Shown here one piece after another: positions 20,620 through 31,814 of a stretch of 64,000 bases of DNA. The DNA lies in assembly GCA_020796225.1 (NCBI GenBank), contig CM036758.1:66415274-66479273 (forward strand). Direction: 5' to 3'. The notes beneath the pieces were generated by a model. It was not told where the DNA came from. It did no database searches and saw only the letters and a program-made list of their open reading frames with translations. The stretch comes from Arion vulgaris. Its lineage: Eukaryota; Mollusca; Gastropoda; Stylommatophora; Arionidae. Every line of letters begins with the position of its first letter. Position 1 is the first letter of the stretch. A program made the translations under genes and the position numbers.

Positions 20620-22753
20620 ATTTTCAGACCTTAGGGTAAACTCAACAAACTGAAATAATAGATATTGAAAAGCTAAATAATAATGAAATTAGGAATCAAA
20701 TTGAAGAAGCAGTTACATCAGTTTTTAACACTCTAGAGGGAGTAAGCAACATAAATAAAGAATGGCAAATCTTCAAAACAAATATCATGGATATAGTGAA
20801 AGAAAATTGTGGACTAAAAAGTTAAATAAGCACAGAAAGCACACAGCATGGTGGAATGAAGAAGTTAAAAGGTCTATACAAGAAAAGAAAAAGTATTTTC
20901 ACAGGTGGCAAAAGTCAAAATTAGATGAAGACTACACCAAATACAGAACAGCAAGAATGAATAGTAAAAATAAAGTAAAGTCATCAAACTCAGAATCATG
21001 GGCAAAATATGGAGAACATTTAGCGGAACTATGCACTAAGACACCAAGAAAATTTTACAGAAGCATCAAGGCAATGAGGCTAAGAGAAGAACAATTCAAT
21101 CCAGTCACCATTATAAATAACAAGTCTAGGAAACCTCTTACCAACAGCAAAGATATTAAAGACAGATGGAAAAAATATTTTACGGAACTGTTAAACTGCG
21201 AAATACAAGGTACAGAAACATTTCAAATGAAACATGGAAAATACCAACAATTGAACATTTTAGAATCTGAAGTTGAAATGGCACTAAATCAAAGCAAAAG
21301 AAGGAAGGCAGCAGGGATAGATGGTATAACAACAGAAATGTTACTTGGTGTAAGACAACAACAATAACATGGCTGACCAGAATTTTTAACATAGCCTGGG
21401 AGGCACAAGAAGCTCCAGAGGACTGGCAGAGAGCTATTATAGTCCCAATATGGAAGAACAAAGGAGACAAAGAGAGTGTGAAACATACAGGGTATTCTCT
21501 TTGAGCCATATAGGAAAAATGTTTGCAAAAATATTGGAGCGAAGAGCAAGACATATATTAGAGCCCCAGTTAAGCAATAGCCAGTTTGGGTTTAGGAGGG
21601 TAAGAGCTGCACAGACGCAATATTTACACTAAGACAGATCTGCGAACAAACAATTGAATACAATCAAAGTAAACAGCTTATATTTATAGACCAAGAAAAG
21701 GCATTTGATAGAGTAAACAGGTGCAAACTATGGAAGATCCTTGAAGAATATGGCGTCCAGGGACAACTATTAGGTAATATCATGGCCTTATATCAAGATA
21801 GCCAGAGTACAGTAAGAACAACAGAAGGAATGACCGACTGGTTCTCCATTACATCAGGTGTTAGACAAGGTTGTGTCCTCTCACCACTACTCTTTATTGC
21901 ATATATGGATAAAATAACTCAAGAGTCAAATTCAGATAATGATGAAATCAATGAACTGCTGTTTGCAGATGATCAGTGCCTGATACATCAAAATGAACAA
22001 GATCTACAACATCATATTGACACCTTGAACAAAAATTGTGTAAAACATGACATGAAAATCAACAACACTAAAACAGAAATAATGAATATGGGAAGAAAAC
22101 ATAATAATCTAGACATCCATGTCAATGGCACTAAAATAAACCAAGTGAAAGAATTCAAATACTTAGGAAGCATATTCACAGAAGACGGAAAACTGGATAG
22201 AGAGATAGAGGCTAGAGTACAAAAGCAAATGCTGTAACCTACCAGCTAGCCCCATTGTTAAAGCACCAAAAATTTCAAAGGCAGCTAACAACAGATGATC
22301 AACAGCATTTTTATACCTACTTTGTGTTACCAGAGCCAAACATGGACATTGAGCAAAGCGCAGTCACACAAAATAACTACATGTGAAATGCGTTGCCTGC
22401 GAAAAGTTACCAACAACACAAGAAAAGACAGAATCACCAACATCAGCATAAGAAAGAAAGTTGGCACAAAACCGTGCTTGAATTACATAGATAAACAAAG
22501 AATGAAGTGGTTTGGCCACTTAATAAGAATGCATCCAAACTCCACAGTATACAGAGTCTTCTACAACAGAACATCGGGAAAGAAGGCAAGAGGAAGACCA
22601 CGGAAAAGATGGTTAGATGGCGTAGAAGAATCCTGTGAAAGAGCAAAGATAACAATCACACAAGCCACCAGAACAGCACAAGACAAAAATAGAAAACCAC
22701 GACACTGGGCAACAACCCGGTAGCAGTGTGACGACAACAGAAGAAGAAGAAGG
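20620..22753 (+). pseudogene. RTEa LINE, RT-containing 3' two thirds
   Basis: A 5'-truncated RTE-like element. Conserved blocks in order: HTAWWNEEVKRSIQEKKKYF linker, KAAGIDGITTEML, LSHIGKMFAKILERR, NSQFGFRR, FIDQEKAFDRVN (motif A), SGVRQGCVLSPLLF (motif B), LLFADDQCLIHQ (motif C), EFKYLGSIFTEDGKLDREIE, MKWFGHLIRMHPNS and RGRPRKRWLDGVEES. It ends with a (GAA)n tail at about 22738-22753. The endonuclease is absent. Frame changes near 21350, 21480, 21630 and 22237 break the polyprotein. A 96%-like copy of the 3' end lies at 62106-62883. Confidence 0.9.
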
Positions 22754-22890
22754 GTATGAAATCACTTCACTCCACATTTCTAGACCCTAGTATGCGGGCG
22801 GTAGGAGGGCAAATTTATTGCCTAAAATGTGAAACGTCGAGTGTAGAATTGAACCCACACCATGTGGGCTCCAATCTCTTTCTTATCGTT
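22754..22890 (-). mobile_element. tRNA-like SINE fragment (S9)
   Basis: Resembles 757-880. On the minus strand gtgggttcaattctacac gives a fair Pol III box B. It directly abuts the RTEa tail. Confidence 0.5.
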
Positions 22891-22959
22891 ATTATTTTAG
22901 TCGCTCTCCATTTTTCTGAACCATACAGCAGAACAACAGAACAGCTTTAACATTAGAGT

Positions 22960-23410
22960 TAGTTCAGTTATCATCATCACTGCACGTCGAACCAATTAGT
23001 CCATAAGTACTCCAATCTCTTTCTCAGTATTTCTCTCAGCGTGTGGCGAATAACGACACCGGTTCTTTTTTGGTTTACTATTATTCTGTGGCTACCAGAA
23101 TAGTGTTCTTGTCTAGTTACACCATATTTGATTTGGCATTCTTGTAGTCTGGTCAGTGTTGTAGATTCACCCATATTACTTGAATCTTGTACATATCCTC
23201 TCTCCTTTAGGTAATTTATAATATCAACCAGGTCCATTGCTGGTCCGCTTTGTACAGCAGCCATACCCGCAAGCCTATCGGCGCGTTCATTTCTCCTTAC
23301 ACCTGCAAGCCATAGCACAAAAATAAAACTGATGTTTGTCAGCTTAGACCTCATCAGCTACTCCATCCATTGTCTCCGAACCTAGCCTGTTTTAATCTTC
23401 CTGAGCATAC
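22960..23410 (-). pseudogene. I-like LINE RNase H fragment
   Basis: The minus strand encodes GVRRNERADRLAGMAAVQSG, then a downstream helix-rich part with NMGESTTLTRLQECQIKYG and HTLREILRKRLEYLW. The usual PGH before G-V-x-x-NERAD reads LWLAG, so the catalytic His is lost. A related copy lies at 53640-53990. Confidence 0.7.
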
Positions 23411-23776
23411 TCATTGAGTCACTGAGAAAACATGCATGGATAAAACGTATATGAATTCCAGCCAAACCATCACTAACGTTAAAGTTAAATATAACAGACT
23501 GTATGTACTAAGATATACACTCTCTCATTAGTGCACAGCTTACCCCCAGAATTAATGTAGAATTGGACCCTGTTGTTTCTAGTATTGGAATTACCCTTGT
23601 GCAGGAACTTTTTAGCCCATTGTAAGTGGAAACATGACCCTTACACACAGCATGAACTTTAGATTTAGGTCGGTGAGGTCAACAACCGATACGGTATATC
23701 TGGTGCAGTCATAGTAAGTATGTGACGTAAACATGCATAATTGGTGCGTCTCCGTGCTCTTAAAGAACTATGCAGT
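23411..23776. other. Unassigned stretch
   Basis: No gene or repeat recognised. Confidence 0.4.
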
Positions 23777-23784
23777 GTTTAGAC

Positions 23785-24100
23785 CAGTGGTTCTCAAAGG
23801 ATGCGCATAGGCGCACCAGTGTACGCGGTGACATTCCTATGTGCACCCTAGAAAATCCCAGATCAGAGGTCGGAAACGTGGTGTCAGCGGGCACCAGAGT
23901 AAAATATCACCAAGGCACATCAGGCCTATGCTTCTCATAGGAGGAAATTAAATGATGAATAAAGGTATGCAGCATGAAGAATTGTCCAATTATTTATGTA
24001 TCGCTTTGCTTCTTATTATTAAGTTGTGTATAGTGCGCCTACGCTTTTTTTTGGTAAGACTGCAAGTGTGCCCTGACTTCAAATAGTTTGAGAGCCACTG
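23785..24100. mobile_element. hAT-type MITE, about 316 bp
   Basis: Terminal inverted repeats cagtggttctcaaa (23785) and tttgagagccactg (to 24100) match the ends of many hAT non-autonomous elements. Flanks gtttagac (23777-23784) and gttttagac (24101-24109) resemble an 8-bp TSD with one extra t. No transposase. Confidence 0.75.
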
Positions 24101-24114
24101 GTTTTAGACAAATG

Positions 24115-24290
24115 CATCACGACACATATTCTCTCTCTCCATTGTACCTCAAAGAAGTATTAAGAAGGGATGCATGGTTATTTTGCCTGTTTTGTAAGCT
24201 GGTGTTCATTTCTCTAGAGTTGTTCATGGTGCAGTCACTCCATCTTTTGCGTGATCTTCCTTTTGCTTTGTATCTATCATATATATATTA
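24115..24290 (-). pseudogene. RTE-like LINE 3' fragment
   Basis: The minus strand reads RYKAKGRSRKRWSDCTMNN, the GRPRKRW-type block near the C-terminus of RTE-like ORFs, followed by LQNRQNNHASLL. Very short and 5'-truncated. Confidence 0.65.
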
Positions 24291-24319
24291 ATTAATTGTT
24301 TAATCTAGCTCTATGTAGT

Positions 24320-24795
24320 AGATATGGTTCTGATATGAAAACAAAGCTAAGAATACTAAGAGCATGCATATTCCCAGTTTCATTGTATGGGTGTCAAGGT
24401 TGAACATTTAACAAGGCGGTGGTAAAATATATACCGCTTTTGAATATAAGTGTTACAGAAGAGTCCTCTGTATGTCGTGAGCAGGGAAGAGAACAAATAG
24501 ATATATCTAAAAAGAACTCAAAATCAAAGAAAACTGGCTGATGCTACAAATAATAATGAGAGCATTGAAGTATTTTGAAGATATACAGAGACACGAATGG
24601 TTGGAGATGATCATTATGAAAGAAGGAACACCAGCAAAGAGGAGAACATGAACAAAACGGAGAAGATGGATTCAGGATGTAACTGCTCATTTGAGCATGA
24701 CGGCCTGCGGAGGCGGGACATCTGGCCTGCGAGAGAGAGAAATTCCGAAGATAGGGTGGCAAAGATCTTCTCAGGACAAACTATTTGATGATGAT
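24320..24795 (+). pseudogene. RTEc LINE 3' end
   Basis: Encodes MKTKLRILRACIFPVSLYGC in one frame, then a decayed region with aactggctgatgctacaaat, gaagatggattcaggatgt and a (GAT)n tail at about 24784. The homologous copy at 60270-60745 supplies RKLRYFGHIKRHEG, the typical RTE C-terminal block. Confidence 0.75.
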
Positions 24796-24809
24796 CCAAC
24801 ATTATCACG

Positions 24810-25068
24810 AGTTGTCTTCTTCTTCTTCTTCGTAGAACGCTCCATATCGAACGCTTGTTAACCACTCTGTGTGATTTCTATGTGATCTCATCCAAAGAGT
24901 GATTGTACGTTGCACCAGTTATGCGCCTACAAGTAGGTCAGCACATCCGATTTTTGCGACGCTTTTATTTAGCTTCCTAGGTCCTACATGAGTTGCTTCT
25001 ACGACAGGCCTTGTAAGTCGCGGTGGTACTATTCTTTGCTCCCCTTGTGAGTCCCAGCACCAAACGGA
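24810..25068 (-). mobile_element. S1 SINE
   Basis: Reverse orientation: GAA tail as cttcttcttcttcttcgtag, then gaacgctccatatcgaacg, gtgattgtacgttgcaccag, tatgcgcctacaagtaggtc and a diverged central domain, ending in ctttgctccccttgtgag. Confidence 0.85.
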
Positions 25069-25199
25069 TGACGAGCTTTCAATTAATAATTATTGTGGAT
25101 ATGAATAGAGAGGAAATAGCAGTATCGGTAGTAAGATAGTTTTATAATGTAGTAACCAAATCGATAAAATAGAAGTTCCGACATGAAAGTGCTAAACAA

Positions 25200-25300
25200 G
25201 CAAGTGATTGATTGATTCATTCCTTTACTGAACCATCATAACTGCACTTCGGGCAATAACCATGTGTTATCCGATCCAACAAATATACGCAAAAAATACA
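25200..25300 (-). mobile_element. S4 SINE 3' end
   Basis: gattgattgattcattcc, cttcgggcaataaccatgtg: the reversed tail and end of S4. Confidence 0.55.
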
Positions 25301-25404
25301 ATACAAAAAAATATGAACTTGTTCTCTCTATCTCTTTCGTTCTCCGTTTCTTCAATAACTTGTTCAGTTTTTCGCAATACTGGTTAAAATTTCATTACAG
25401 AACG

Positions 25405-25498
25405 AATGGGATGTAATGAGAAGAGCAATGCTTAAAACACATTATGACAACCGGTAAAATCGATGGAAGACGAGACAGATGAACTGCGCTCATCATTC
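25405..25498 (+). mobile_element. RTEb-related LINE fragment
   Basis: gtaatgagaagagcaatg and aaaacacattatgacaaccg followed by gtaaaatcgatgga parallel 56402-56462 in the RTEb-related copy (atgtgatgaggaggggcg, gaacacattgtaacaacc). Confidence 0.5.
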
Positions 25499-25634
25499 CT
25501 GATAATGTATGCATGTCAATTAATGAGACTAAATATGTCCGGATGTAAAAACGGTTAAGTACTTAGAGTAGAGTGGCAGAAGTGGAGTGGATTCCTGGTT
25601 ATATTAAAATAAACAAAGAAAAGAATCTATGTGG

Positions 25635-25875
25635 CGTAACATTCAAACCGTCTACCTTCGTTTCGAATATTGTAGGTTTGATCTGAACACAGTGGTTCGG
25701 TTAAAATGTACTTGTAATTTTTGTTTCTTGAGATGTATACGATTGTAGCTGGAGCTACGGATCCGACGTTTTGTGAAATACTCTCGACATATGTCATGTC
25801 ATTTCTGTGGGGAAAAAAGACTCATATAGGAAGCCCGGTGCGATAAAGTCAGTCTTTCACTTTCAATTTTGGTTA
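25635..25875 (+). mobile_element. S6 SINE with tRNA-like head
   Basis: Head: ccgtctaccttcgtttcg, then gtaggtttgatctgaac, a recognisable box B. Body: gattgtagctggagctacgg, the ttttgtgaaatactctcg block and gtgcgataaagtcagtc. This copy shows the part of the S6 head lost or interrupted elsewhere. Confidence 0.7.
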
Positions 25876-26345
25876 AAAAAGAATATGTCCAGGCTTTGTA
25901 AGGTCCGAAGGATTGTCTTCTGGTTAACACCTGTCCTTGTGAACGGTCAAACAACAAAGCCGATATTCGACCCAGAGGTCATCACCAAGGTTGGATAGAC
26001 TTGGTTCGACCGTTGCCACCACAACATTTTAGAGTTAACTGTGGTTCGACACAGCGCCATCCTGAAATTAAGACAGTTGGTTCATCCTGAGACCAGATCC
26101 GACATTTAAACAAAAATCATTTCAAGACACAAGCGACCCCTTGGAACCCACGCCACTTAGCATACACGCTGACCAGAACGAACGGTCAAGGTTAGTTGTT
26201 CACCTGTCGTACTCCAGACAAAAATGGACAACCAAATTCTGGATACTTGAGCCTGTCGCTATTGTTGCTGTCTGCCAGGCCAGACCTTCAACCGTTTATT
26301 GTCTGGTCTAGGCAGTGTTATCTTTTCCTGTCCACGTACAGGTGT
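25876..26345. other. Unassigned stretch
   Basis: No gene or repeat recognised. Confidence 0.4.
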
Positions 26346-26349
26346 CTAT

Positions 26350-27390
26350 TATATGTGTATTGCAGAAGCGTTACATGAAATAGGCCTAGATGGGGATGAT
26401 ATCAGACTAATAAGTAATATATACTGGGAACAGAGAGCAATAATAAAATATGAAAATAGTTACTCTCCATATATAGACATAAAGAGAGAAGTGAGACAAG
26501 GATGCATTCTGTCACCAAGCCTATTTAACATCTACACAGAGAAAATCTTCAAACAGCTAAAGGGAATGCCATGACTCAAGATCAATGGAAAAATAATAAA
26601 TAACTTAAGATATGCAGATGACATAGTATTGGTAGGAGAAAAGGAACAAGATCTACAAGAACTAGTGGACCAATTGGACAGAACTAGCAAGGAATATGGA
26701 TTAGACATTAACATACAGAAAGCAAAAACTATGGTAATCAACAAGGAAATGGAAAACCTAAAATGAATATAAAAATACATGGAGAATTACTACATCAAGT
26801 AAAAGCTTCTTATATCTTGGTCAGATGATAACAGATGATGGCAGATGTATAACAGAAATTAAAAAGAGAATAGGAATGGCCAAGGATAATTTCAATAGTA
26901 TGAGAAAGTTACTGACATCCAAACAAATCACAAACAGGCTAAAATGAGAATGATCAAATGCTATATATATCCTATATTAATTTATGGCTCGGAAACATGG
27001 ACAATGAACAAGCAGTTAGAAGACAGAATTGATGCATTTGAGATGTGGATATATAGAAGAATAGGCAGAGTTTCATGGACAGAAAAACAGACAAATAAAC
27101 AAGTTTTAGGAAAATAGGCATGAAGAAACAATTATTAAGAGAAATAAAATTCAGACAAGTAAAGTATTTTGGGCACATAAAAACATGACAGCATAATACA
27201 ATCTTTACTAGAGGGAAAGTTGATGGGGGAAGAGCAAGAGGAAGACGAGAGATAAGTGGGAGGAAACTTTAAGAAATGGACAGGTTACAGGCTGGCAGTG
27301 TGCAACACCAAGGCGAAAGACGAGGATGCTGGAGATTCATTGCAGCCAGCCTTCGATGTGGAGACGGCACCTGATGATGATGATGAGAAG
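26350..27390 (+). pseudogene. RTEb LINE, RT 3' part
   Basis: Starts inside the RT: EALHEIGLDGDDIRLI, EVRQGCILSPSLFNIY (motif B), INNLRYADDIVLVGEKEQDL (motif C), YLGQMITDDGRCITEIKKRI, then CYIYPILIYGSETWTMNKQ and FRQVKYFGHIK. The end is gagacggcacctgatgatga with a (GAT)n tail. In-frame stops after MP and ENLK and several frame changes make it non-functional. Copies of the 3' end: 56315-56612, 58168-58532 and 58915-59170. Confidence 0.88.
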
Positions 27391-27404
27391 CGTTACATCC
27401 CCTT

Positions 27405-27645
27405 GTCTTTTTGCAATGTAGTGGACAAACGTTTGCAATGTAGTAGGATGTGCCTTTTGCAATGTAGTAGCAAACTTTTGCAATGTAGTAAGTATGCCTT
27501 TTTGCAATGTAGAAGGCACAATTTTGCAATGTAGTAGGATGTGCCTTTTGCAATGTAGTAGCAAACTTTTGCAATGTAGTAAGTATGCCTTTCTGCAATG
27601 TAGTAGGATGTGCCTTTTTCAATGTAGTTGGCAAACTTTAGCATT
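27405..27645. repeat. 22-24-bp minisatellite, about 10 copies
   Basis: Units of ttttgcaatgtagtaggatg and similar, with alternating variants (ggatgtgcct, gcaaac, agtatgcct), giving an alternating higher-order pattern. Confidence 0.9.
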
Positions 27646-27729
27646 ATAGTATGCATTTTCTCCCTCAATTTTTGATACAATGAAAGAATGAATGAATCGA
27701 TCAACCAAAGATGTTTAACAACTTTATAT

Positions 27730-28248
27730 CAGATCTTCTGTTTGGTCGATGGAAGCTTCTAATACGTGCTCATGTTTGGTTGATAGAAGCTTCTAATACG
27801 TGTTCATGTATGGTCGATGGAAGCTTCTAATACGTGCTCATGTTTGGTTGATAGAAGCTTCTAATACGTGCTCATGTTTGGTTGATGAAAGCTTCTAATA
27901 CGTGCTCATGTTTGGTCGATGGAAGCTTCTAATACGTGCTCATGTTTGGTCGATGGAAGATCCTAATACGTGCTCATGTTTGGTCGATGGAAGCTTCTAA
28001 TACGTGCTCATGTTTGGTCGATGGAAGCTTCTAATACGTGTTCATGTTTGGTCGATGGAAGCTTCTAATACGTGTTCATGTTTGGTCGATGAAAGCTTCT
28101 AATACGTGTTCATGTTTGATAGATGGAAGCTTCTAATACGTGCTCATGTTTGGTCGATGGAAGCTTCTAATACGTGTTCATGTTTGATAGATGGAAGCTT
28201 CTAATACGTGCTCATGTTTGGTCGATGGAAGATCCTAATACGTGTTCA
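27730..28248. repeat. 34-bp minisatellite, 15 copies
   Basis: Units of catgtttggtcgatggaagc followed by ttctaatacgtgct. Recurrent variants (gttgatag, gtcgatgaaa, agatcc, tgttc) recur in blocks. Confidence 0.95.
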
Positions 28249-28249
28249 C

Positions 28250-29080
28250 TGTCTATTTATTAATCCGATTCTTGTACATTGTAATTTTACCTTACTACCT
28301 GCTTGAATATTTCGTCTCTATTCTATCTGCAATAATACTAATTGAAAGCTTGTCATAATAACGGATACATATTGTAGTCGTGTCTTTTTGCACTAATATG
28401 AGTGCGTTCGCGCGGGTGTATGTGCGTGTTTCCCTAGCTTTGTTCTTGTGTAGAGATTGTTTTTTCCTGAAACTCGTCGTTATGCATGCGTTGCCGTTGG
28501 ACCTCCAACATCCGCTATTGTTGTCTCGATTCTGAACTATGTCTGTATGACTGTAATGTGTCCCTCTCTTGGTGTTTCCATCCTAATAGTGTCATTTGCT
28601 CGTCGCCCGTCACATGGTCCATCTAACAGGATTTTTATAACTATGTCATATCTCTTGTTATGTTCGAAATAGTTTGTGTTTGCTGAAGTTAATTTCGCGT
28701 AGTAGTTATTTTTTTCTTACTATAACTTTTTTTTTTAACTTTCTTCGATATACAACATATTCATCTTCTGCATGTCAACATCACAAAAGCATTTATGCTG
28801 TCGTCCAAACACTTAGTCACTTTCCGTGTTTTTGTACAATACAAAAATTATGAACCAAACGCATTAAATAAAATATGTACTGTATATTTTAAATAGAAGT
28901 CTTATTTTACATATCTCATTACAACATAAACTCAATGCAAATGTCTATTACAAATTTGATTTCACTTGAAGACTAACTTTAATTTGTGTGGTGTAACACT
29001 CGAGATTCCCCAAAAATTTAAGTTGAAAAATAGCACAGCGCAAGAGCATTCGTTTTGTACTGTAGTAAAAATGAGTTGTG
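28250..29080. other. Unassigned AT-rich stretch
   Basis: No gene recognised. The 92-codon frame starting at 28966 runs into the PLE tail at 29093 and has no domain I can name. Confidence 0.4.
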
Positions 29081-29254
29081 AGTTAAAATCCTTTGTAATC
29101 GTCCATATGTGGTGGATTTTTTTTAATTCGTCACTCCTGTTGTATCGTTTGCTTGATAAAGACCTTTTGGTCGAAACGTTGCGTTTATCGTCACTTTCTG
29201 TATTTTGTAAAATTAAAGTATTTTGTTTTTACGTGTTTCGCTAGTTAAAATCCT
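29081..29254 (+). mobile_element. PLE 3' tail with TSD
   Basis: The insert 29093-29242 is flanked by agttaaaatcct at 29081-29092 and 29243-29254. It includes cttgataaagaccttttgg followed by tcgaaacgttg, then aaagtattttgtttttacgt and gtttcgct, the conserved end of the PLE family also seen at 45790-45935. Confidence 0.85.
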
Positions 29255-29394
29255 GCAAACGAAGTTCTATAAGTGAGGACCAAAATTGGCACGTCTACCT
29301 ACTGCACAACTTATATTTTAAATGTGAAACGATAGAATATGGTTATCTAGTTTGTCCCTGTGGAAAGCTGATTCCCACGACAGTAGTCCTAAAT

Positions 29395-29600
29395 GTTACT
29401 CTGTTCTGTGTGAGGTCTCCAGTGTCTGCCACTGACTATGACATCGTGCACCAATCTTCTCCTTGGTCTTCCTTTCCTTCGTCTATCCAGTATCATGTCC
29501 CCTATAACGATCTTCTCCAGAGAATCATATCGTTTTACATATCCAAAATATTTCTTTTGTCGTATGTTTATCTTCTACCATTCACTTCTCTTCCATTTTA
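29395..29600 (-). pseudogene. RTE-like LINE 3' fragment
   Basis: The minus strand reads KRYDSLEKIVIGDMILDRR, then RKGRPRRRLVHDVIVSG, the GRPRRRW-type block preceding the C-terminus of RTE-like ORFs. A similar fragment lies at 30920-31135. Confidence 0.7.
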
Positions 29601-29677
29601 AATATTACACAATTGACATATGTGTTCTTTTTAATTAATGTCTATGGGATTCTGATTACTCTTCTGTAGCACTTATA

Positions 29678-29776
29678 TTCTTCTTCTTCTTCAGTGATCT
29701 CTGGTCATGCGCTTAATTTACTGTGGACCACAAACTGGGCAGTCAGCTTCAGGTCTATCAGGTTTCCCTAAAGCTT
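29678..29776 (-). mobile_element. J3 LINE 3' end
   Basis: Starts with a reversed GAA tail (tcttcttcttcttcag), then gatctctggtcatgcgctta, actgtggacca, cagtcagcttcagg. It is the reverse of the J3 end at 52740-52835. Confidence 0.7.
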
Positions 29777-30254
29777 AGTTTTCATGTCGACTGGGTGGCT
29801 CACATGGTGCTTCTCAGTTCACTTGTATTCAAAGAAATTGATCCATTTTTCAATTATCTCTATATCAATAATATATGCTTCACAACCAAACGTTTCTATG
29901 TGAAAAATACATGCTCTTAAATATTTCAGTTATTCCTTTATATTCGTTTCTTTTCATTTTTTTTTTTTTAAAAGTTCTGCAGTGCCATGTTCATTCTTAT
30001 TGTTATTTCCTTTATAAGATTTCCGTCGCATGTTAGCAATGAATATAAATATTTAAATCTATCAATTATTTATTACTTATTTTGTTATTTACAATGTTAT
30101 CATGATTCTGTTTGTCATAAATGTGATGGATACATGTGTTGCAGTTAGAACACGATATGCTAAGAAAATTGCATGGGGCTGGAATAGAGCACTCTGAGTA
30201 AAAATATATTACGGTGTTGTATTTCAAGATATGAGTTTTAGTATCTGCAACTGC
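29777..30254. other. Unassigned AT-rich stretch
   Basis: No gene recognised; T-runs near 29960. Confidence 0.4.
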
Positions 30255-30445
30255 GCCACTTTTTTTTATGGGCAGTTAGCCCACCACAGATTCCCCAACC
30301 AGGACGCCACATTTAGATTGACCTCTGCTGTTTAACCTTTCTGGATTGCGTAACCTTGTCGGGAACAATGTTCCTGTCAGCATATCCCCGCTCCCTCCCA
30401 ACCACTACAAGATAGGGAGGAGTTCATGGGGGAGTTCAAATAAGC
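30255..30445 (-). mobile_element. Possible Jockey-like LINE 5' leader fragment
   Basis: The minus-strand order tagtggttgggagggag, then gctgacaggaacattgttcc is reminiscent of the J1 5' end (cgtggttggagggtttgcg). The similarity is weak and I cannot align the rest. Confidence 0.3.
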
Positions 30446-30689
30446 TTCAGACGTGTATCAACAAAAATCTTTAGCGGATTCCCAGGCATAGTTGATGCAG
30501 TGGTAAACACTGCATTTACCTGTTGAAAACGACAAACGCAGAAACACAAAAATACCTAGGTCAGGAGATGAAATAAGAGGTGGATCGGAAATACGCTGTG
30601 AAAGACACAGTCAAGTGCGATTAGACAGGCACTATAGTGGAACCTGCAAGGAAAACAAAAATGTGTGATATCTCACGGTGTCGTTTCTG

Positions 30690-30865
30690 AATTATACTGG
30701 GAGGTGATGTTTTTCTTTTTAAATGACCATTCTTTCCGGAGATGATGATTACTGAGAAGCTACTTAAATCATCGTAAATGGTGTGCCATTTCTGCAGAGA
30801 AAGACAGTGCCATATGGGAAAACCCTGGGCAATGAAGTCAATCATTCGTCATACAGCTTTTTCTT
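30690..30865 (+). mobile_element. Degenerate S6 SINE
   Basis: The last third is clear (tgccatttctgcagag, gggcaatgaagtcaatcatt); the middle is strongly diverged. Confidence 0.5.
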
Positions 30866-30919
30866 TTGTAATTCTGTTTACAAATATTAACATCATCATC
30901 AAGCAGCTTGTCCCTCCCG

Positions 30920-31135
30920 GATCTTAGCTCCCATGACAGCAGTCCTAAAAACCTATCTGTTCTATGCAAATTGACCAGCGTCAGCAGCAGTTATTCTCAG
31001 ATCGTCAATGACATCTTGCACCCATCGCCTTCTAGGTCTTCCTCTCATTCTTCTTCCAGGCACCATTCCTTCCAAAATGATCTTCTCTAGGCACTCATAT
31101 CGTTTGATGTGTTCGAAATATTTAATTTTCCTTCA
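30920..31135 (-). pseudogene. RTE-like LINE 3' fragment
   Basis: The minus strand reads KYFEHIKRYECLEKIILEG, then MRGRPRRRWVQDVIDDLRI. Domain order and the GRPRRRW block identify an RTE-like C-terminus; 5'-truncated. Confidence 0.75.
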
Positions 31136-31528
31136 TTTTACTTGATTATCGCTAACATATTTGCTTCCTGAAATGAATATTTCTGCAGATATGAAAAAGT
31201 AACAAAATTAGAAAAAAAATGAAAGAAAATAAAGTAAAAAGTAAGTGCTGACAAAAATGTATACAAATAAATAAATACTAATTAGTTGCTCACGTGAACT
31301 CTAATGATAACGCAATGAAGTGGTCAAGAGGAGATATATAAGATAGAGAGAAAGTAGCTAATCAGAACTCAAGAGTTTGTTGTTTGCAGAACAACTTGAC
31401 ATTAATAAGCAGAAAGCAAGGGAGAAATAGTGGAGACTTGAGCGTGATAAGTATAATTACAGATAACATACCGAAAGCACACACATACAAACATACACCG
31501 TTTAGTTATCCTTGGTCATTAGATGCTA
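31136..31528. other. Unassigned AT-rich stretch
   Basis: No gene or repeat recognised. Confidence 0.4.
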
Positions 31529-31529
31529 G

Positions 31530-31757
31530 TAGTTCTCAAACGTTTGGAAGTCGGGGCAGACTTAAGTCCTACACAGTTTATTCATCACTTAATTTCTACC
31601 TATGAGAAGCATGGGACTGATGTGTCTTTGCCATTTTTTACCCTGGTTGTCCGCTAGTGCCCCCTTGCCGACATCTGATCTTGGATTACATAGGACGCAC
31701 CTAGGAATGTCACCGGAACCACTGGTGCGCCTGGGCACACACTTTGAGAACCTTCGT
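31530..31757. mobile_element. Degenerate hAT-type MITE
   Basis: The ends agtagttctcaaacg and tttgagaacctt form an imperfect inverted repeat like that of the 23785-24100 element. ggcacacactttgagaacc and ctggtgcgcctg are shared in reverse with it. No TSD is clear. Confidence 0.6.
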
Positions 31758-31814
31758 TCTATGTCAATCGTCGTGATATCTAAGCTATATATCGTTACTG
31801 AACCTTCATACTGC

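Noticed and set aside
27730..28248. CRISPR array or operator array
   Set aside because: The 34-bp units abut directly, with no variable spacer and no cas-like gene.
29395..29638. Plus-strand frames as small secreted proteins
   Set aside because: The minus strand carries the conserved RTE GRPRRR block, which explains the sequence.
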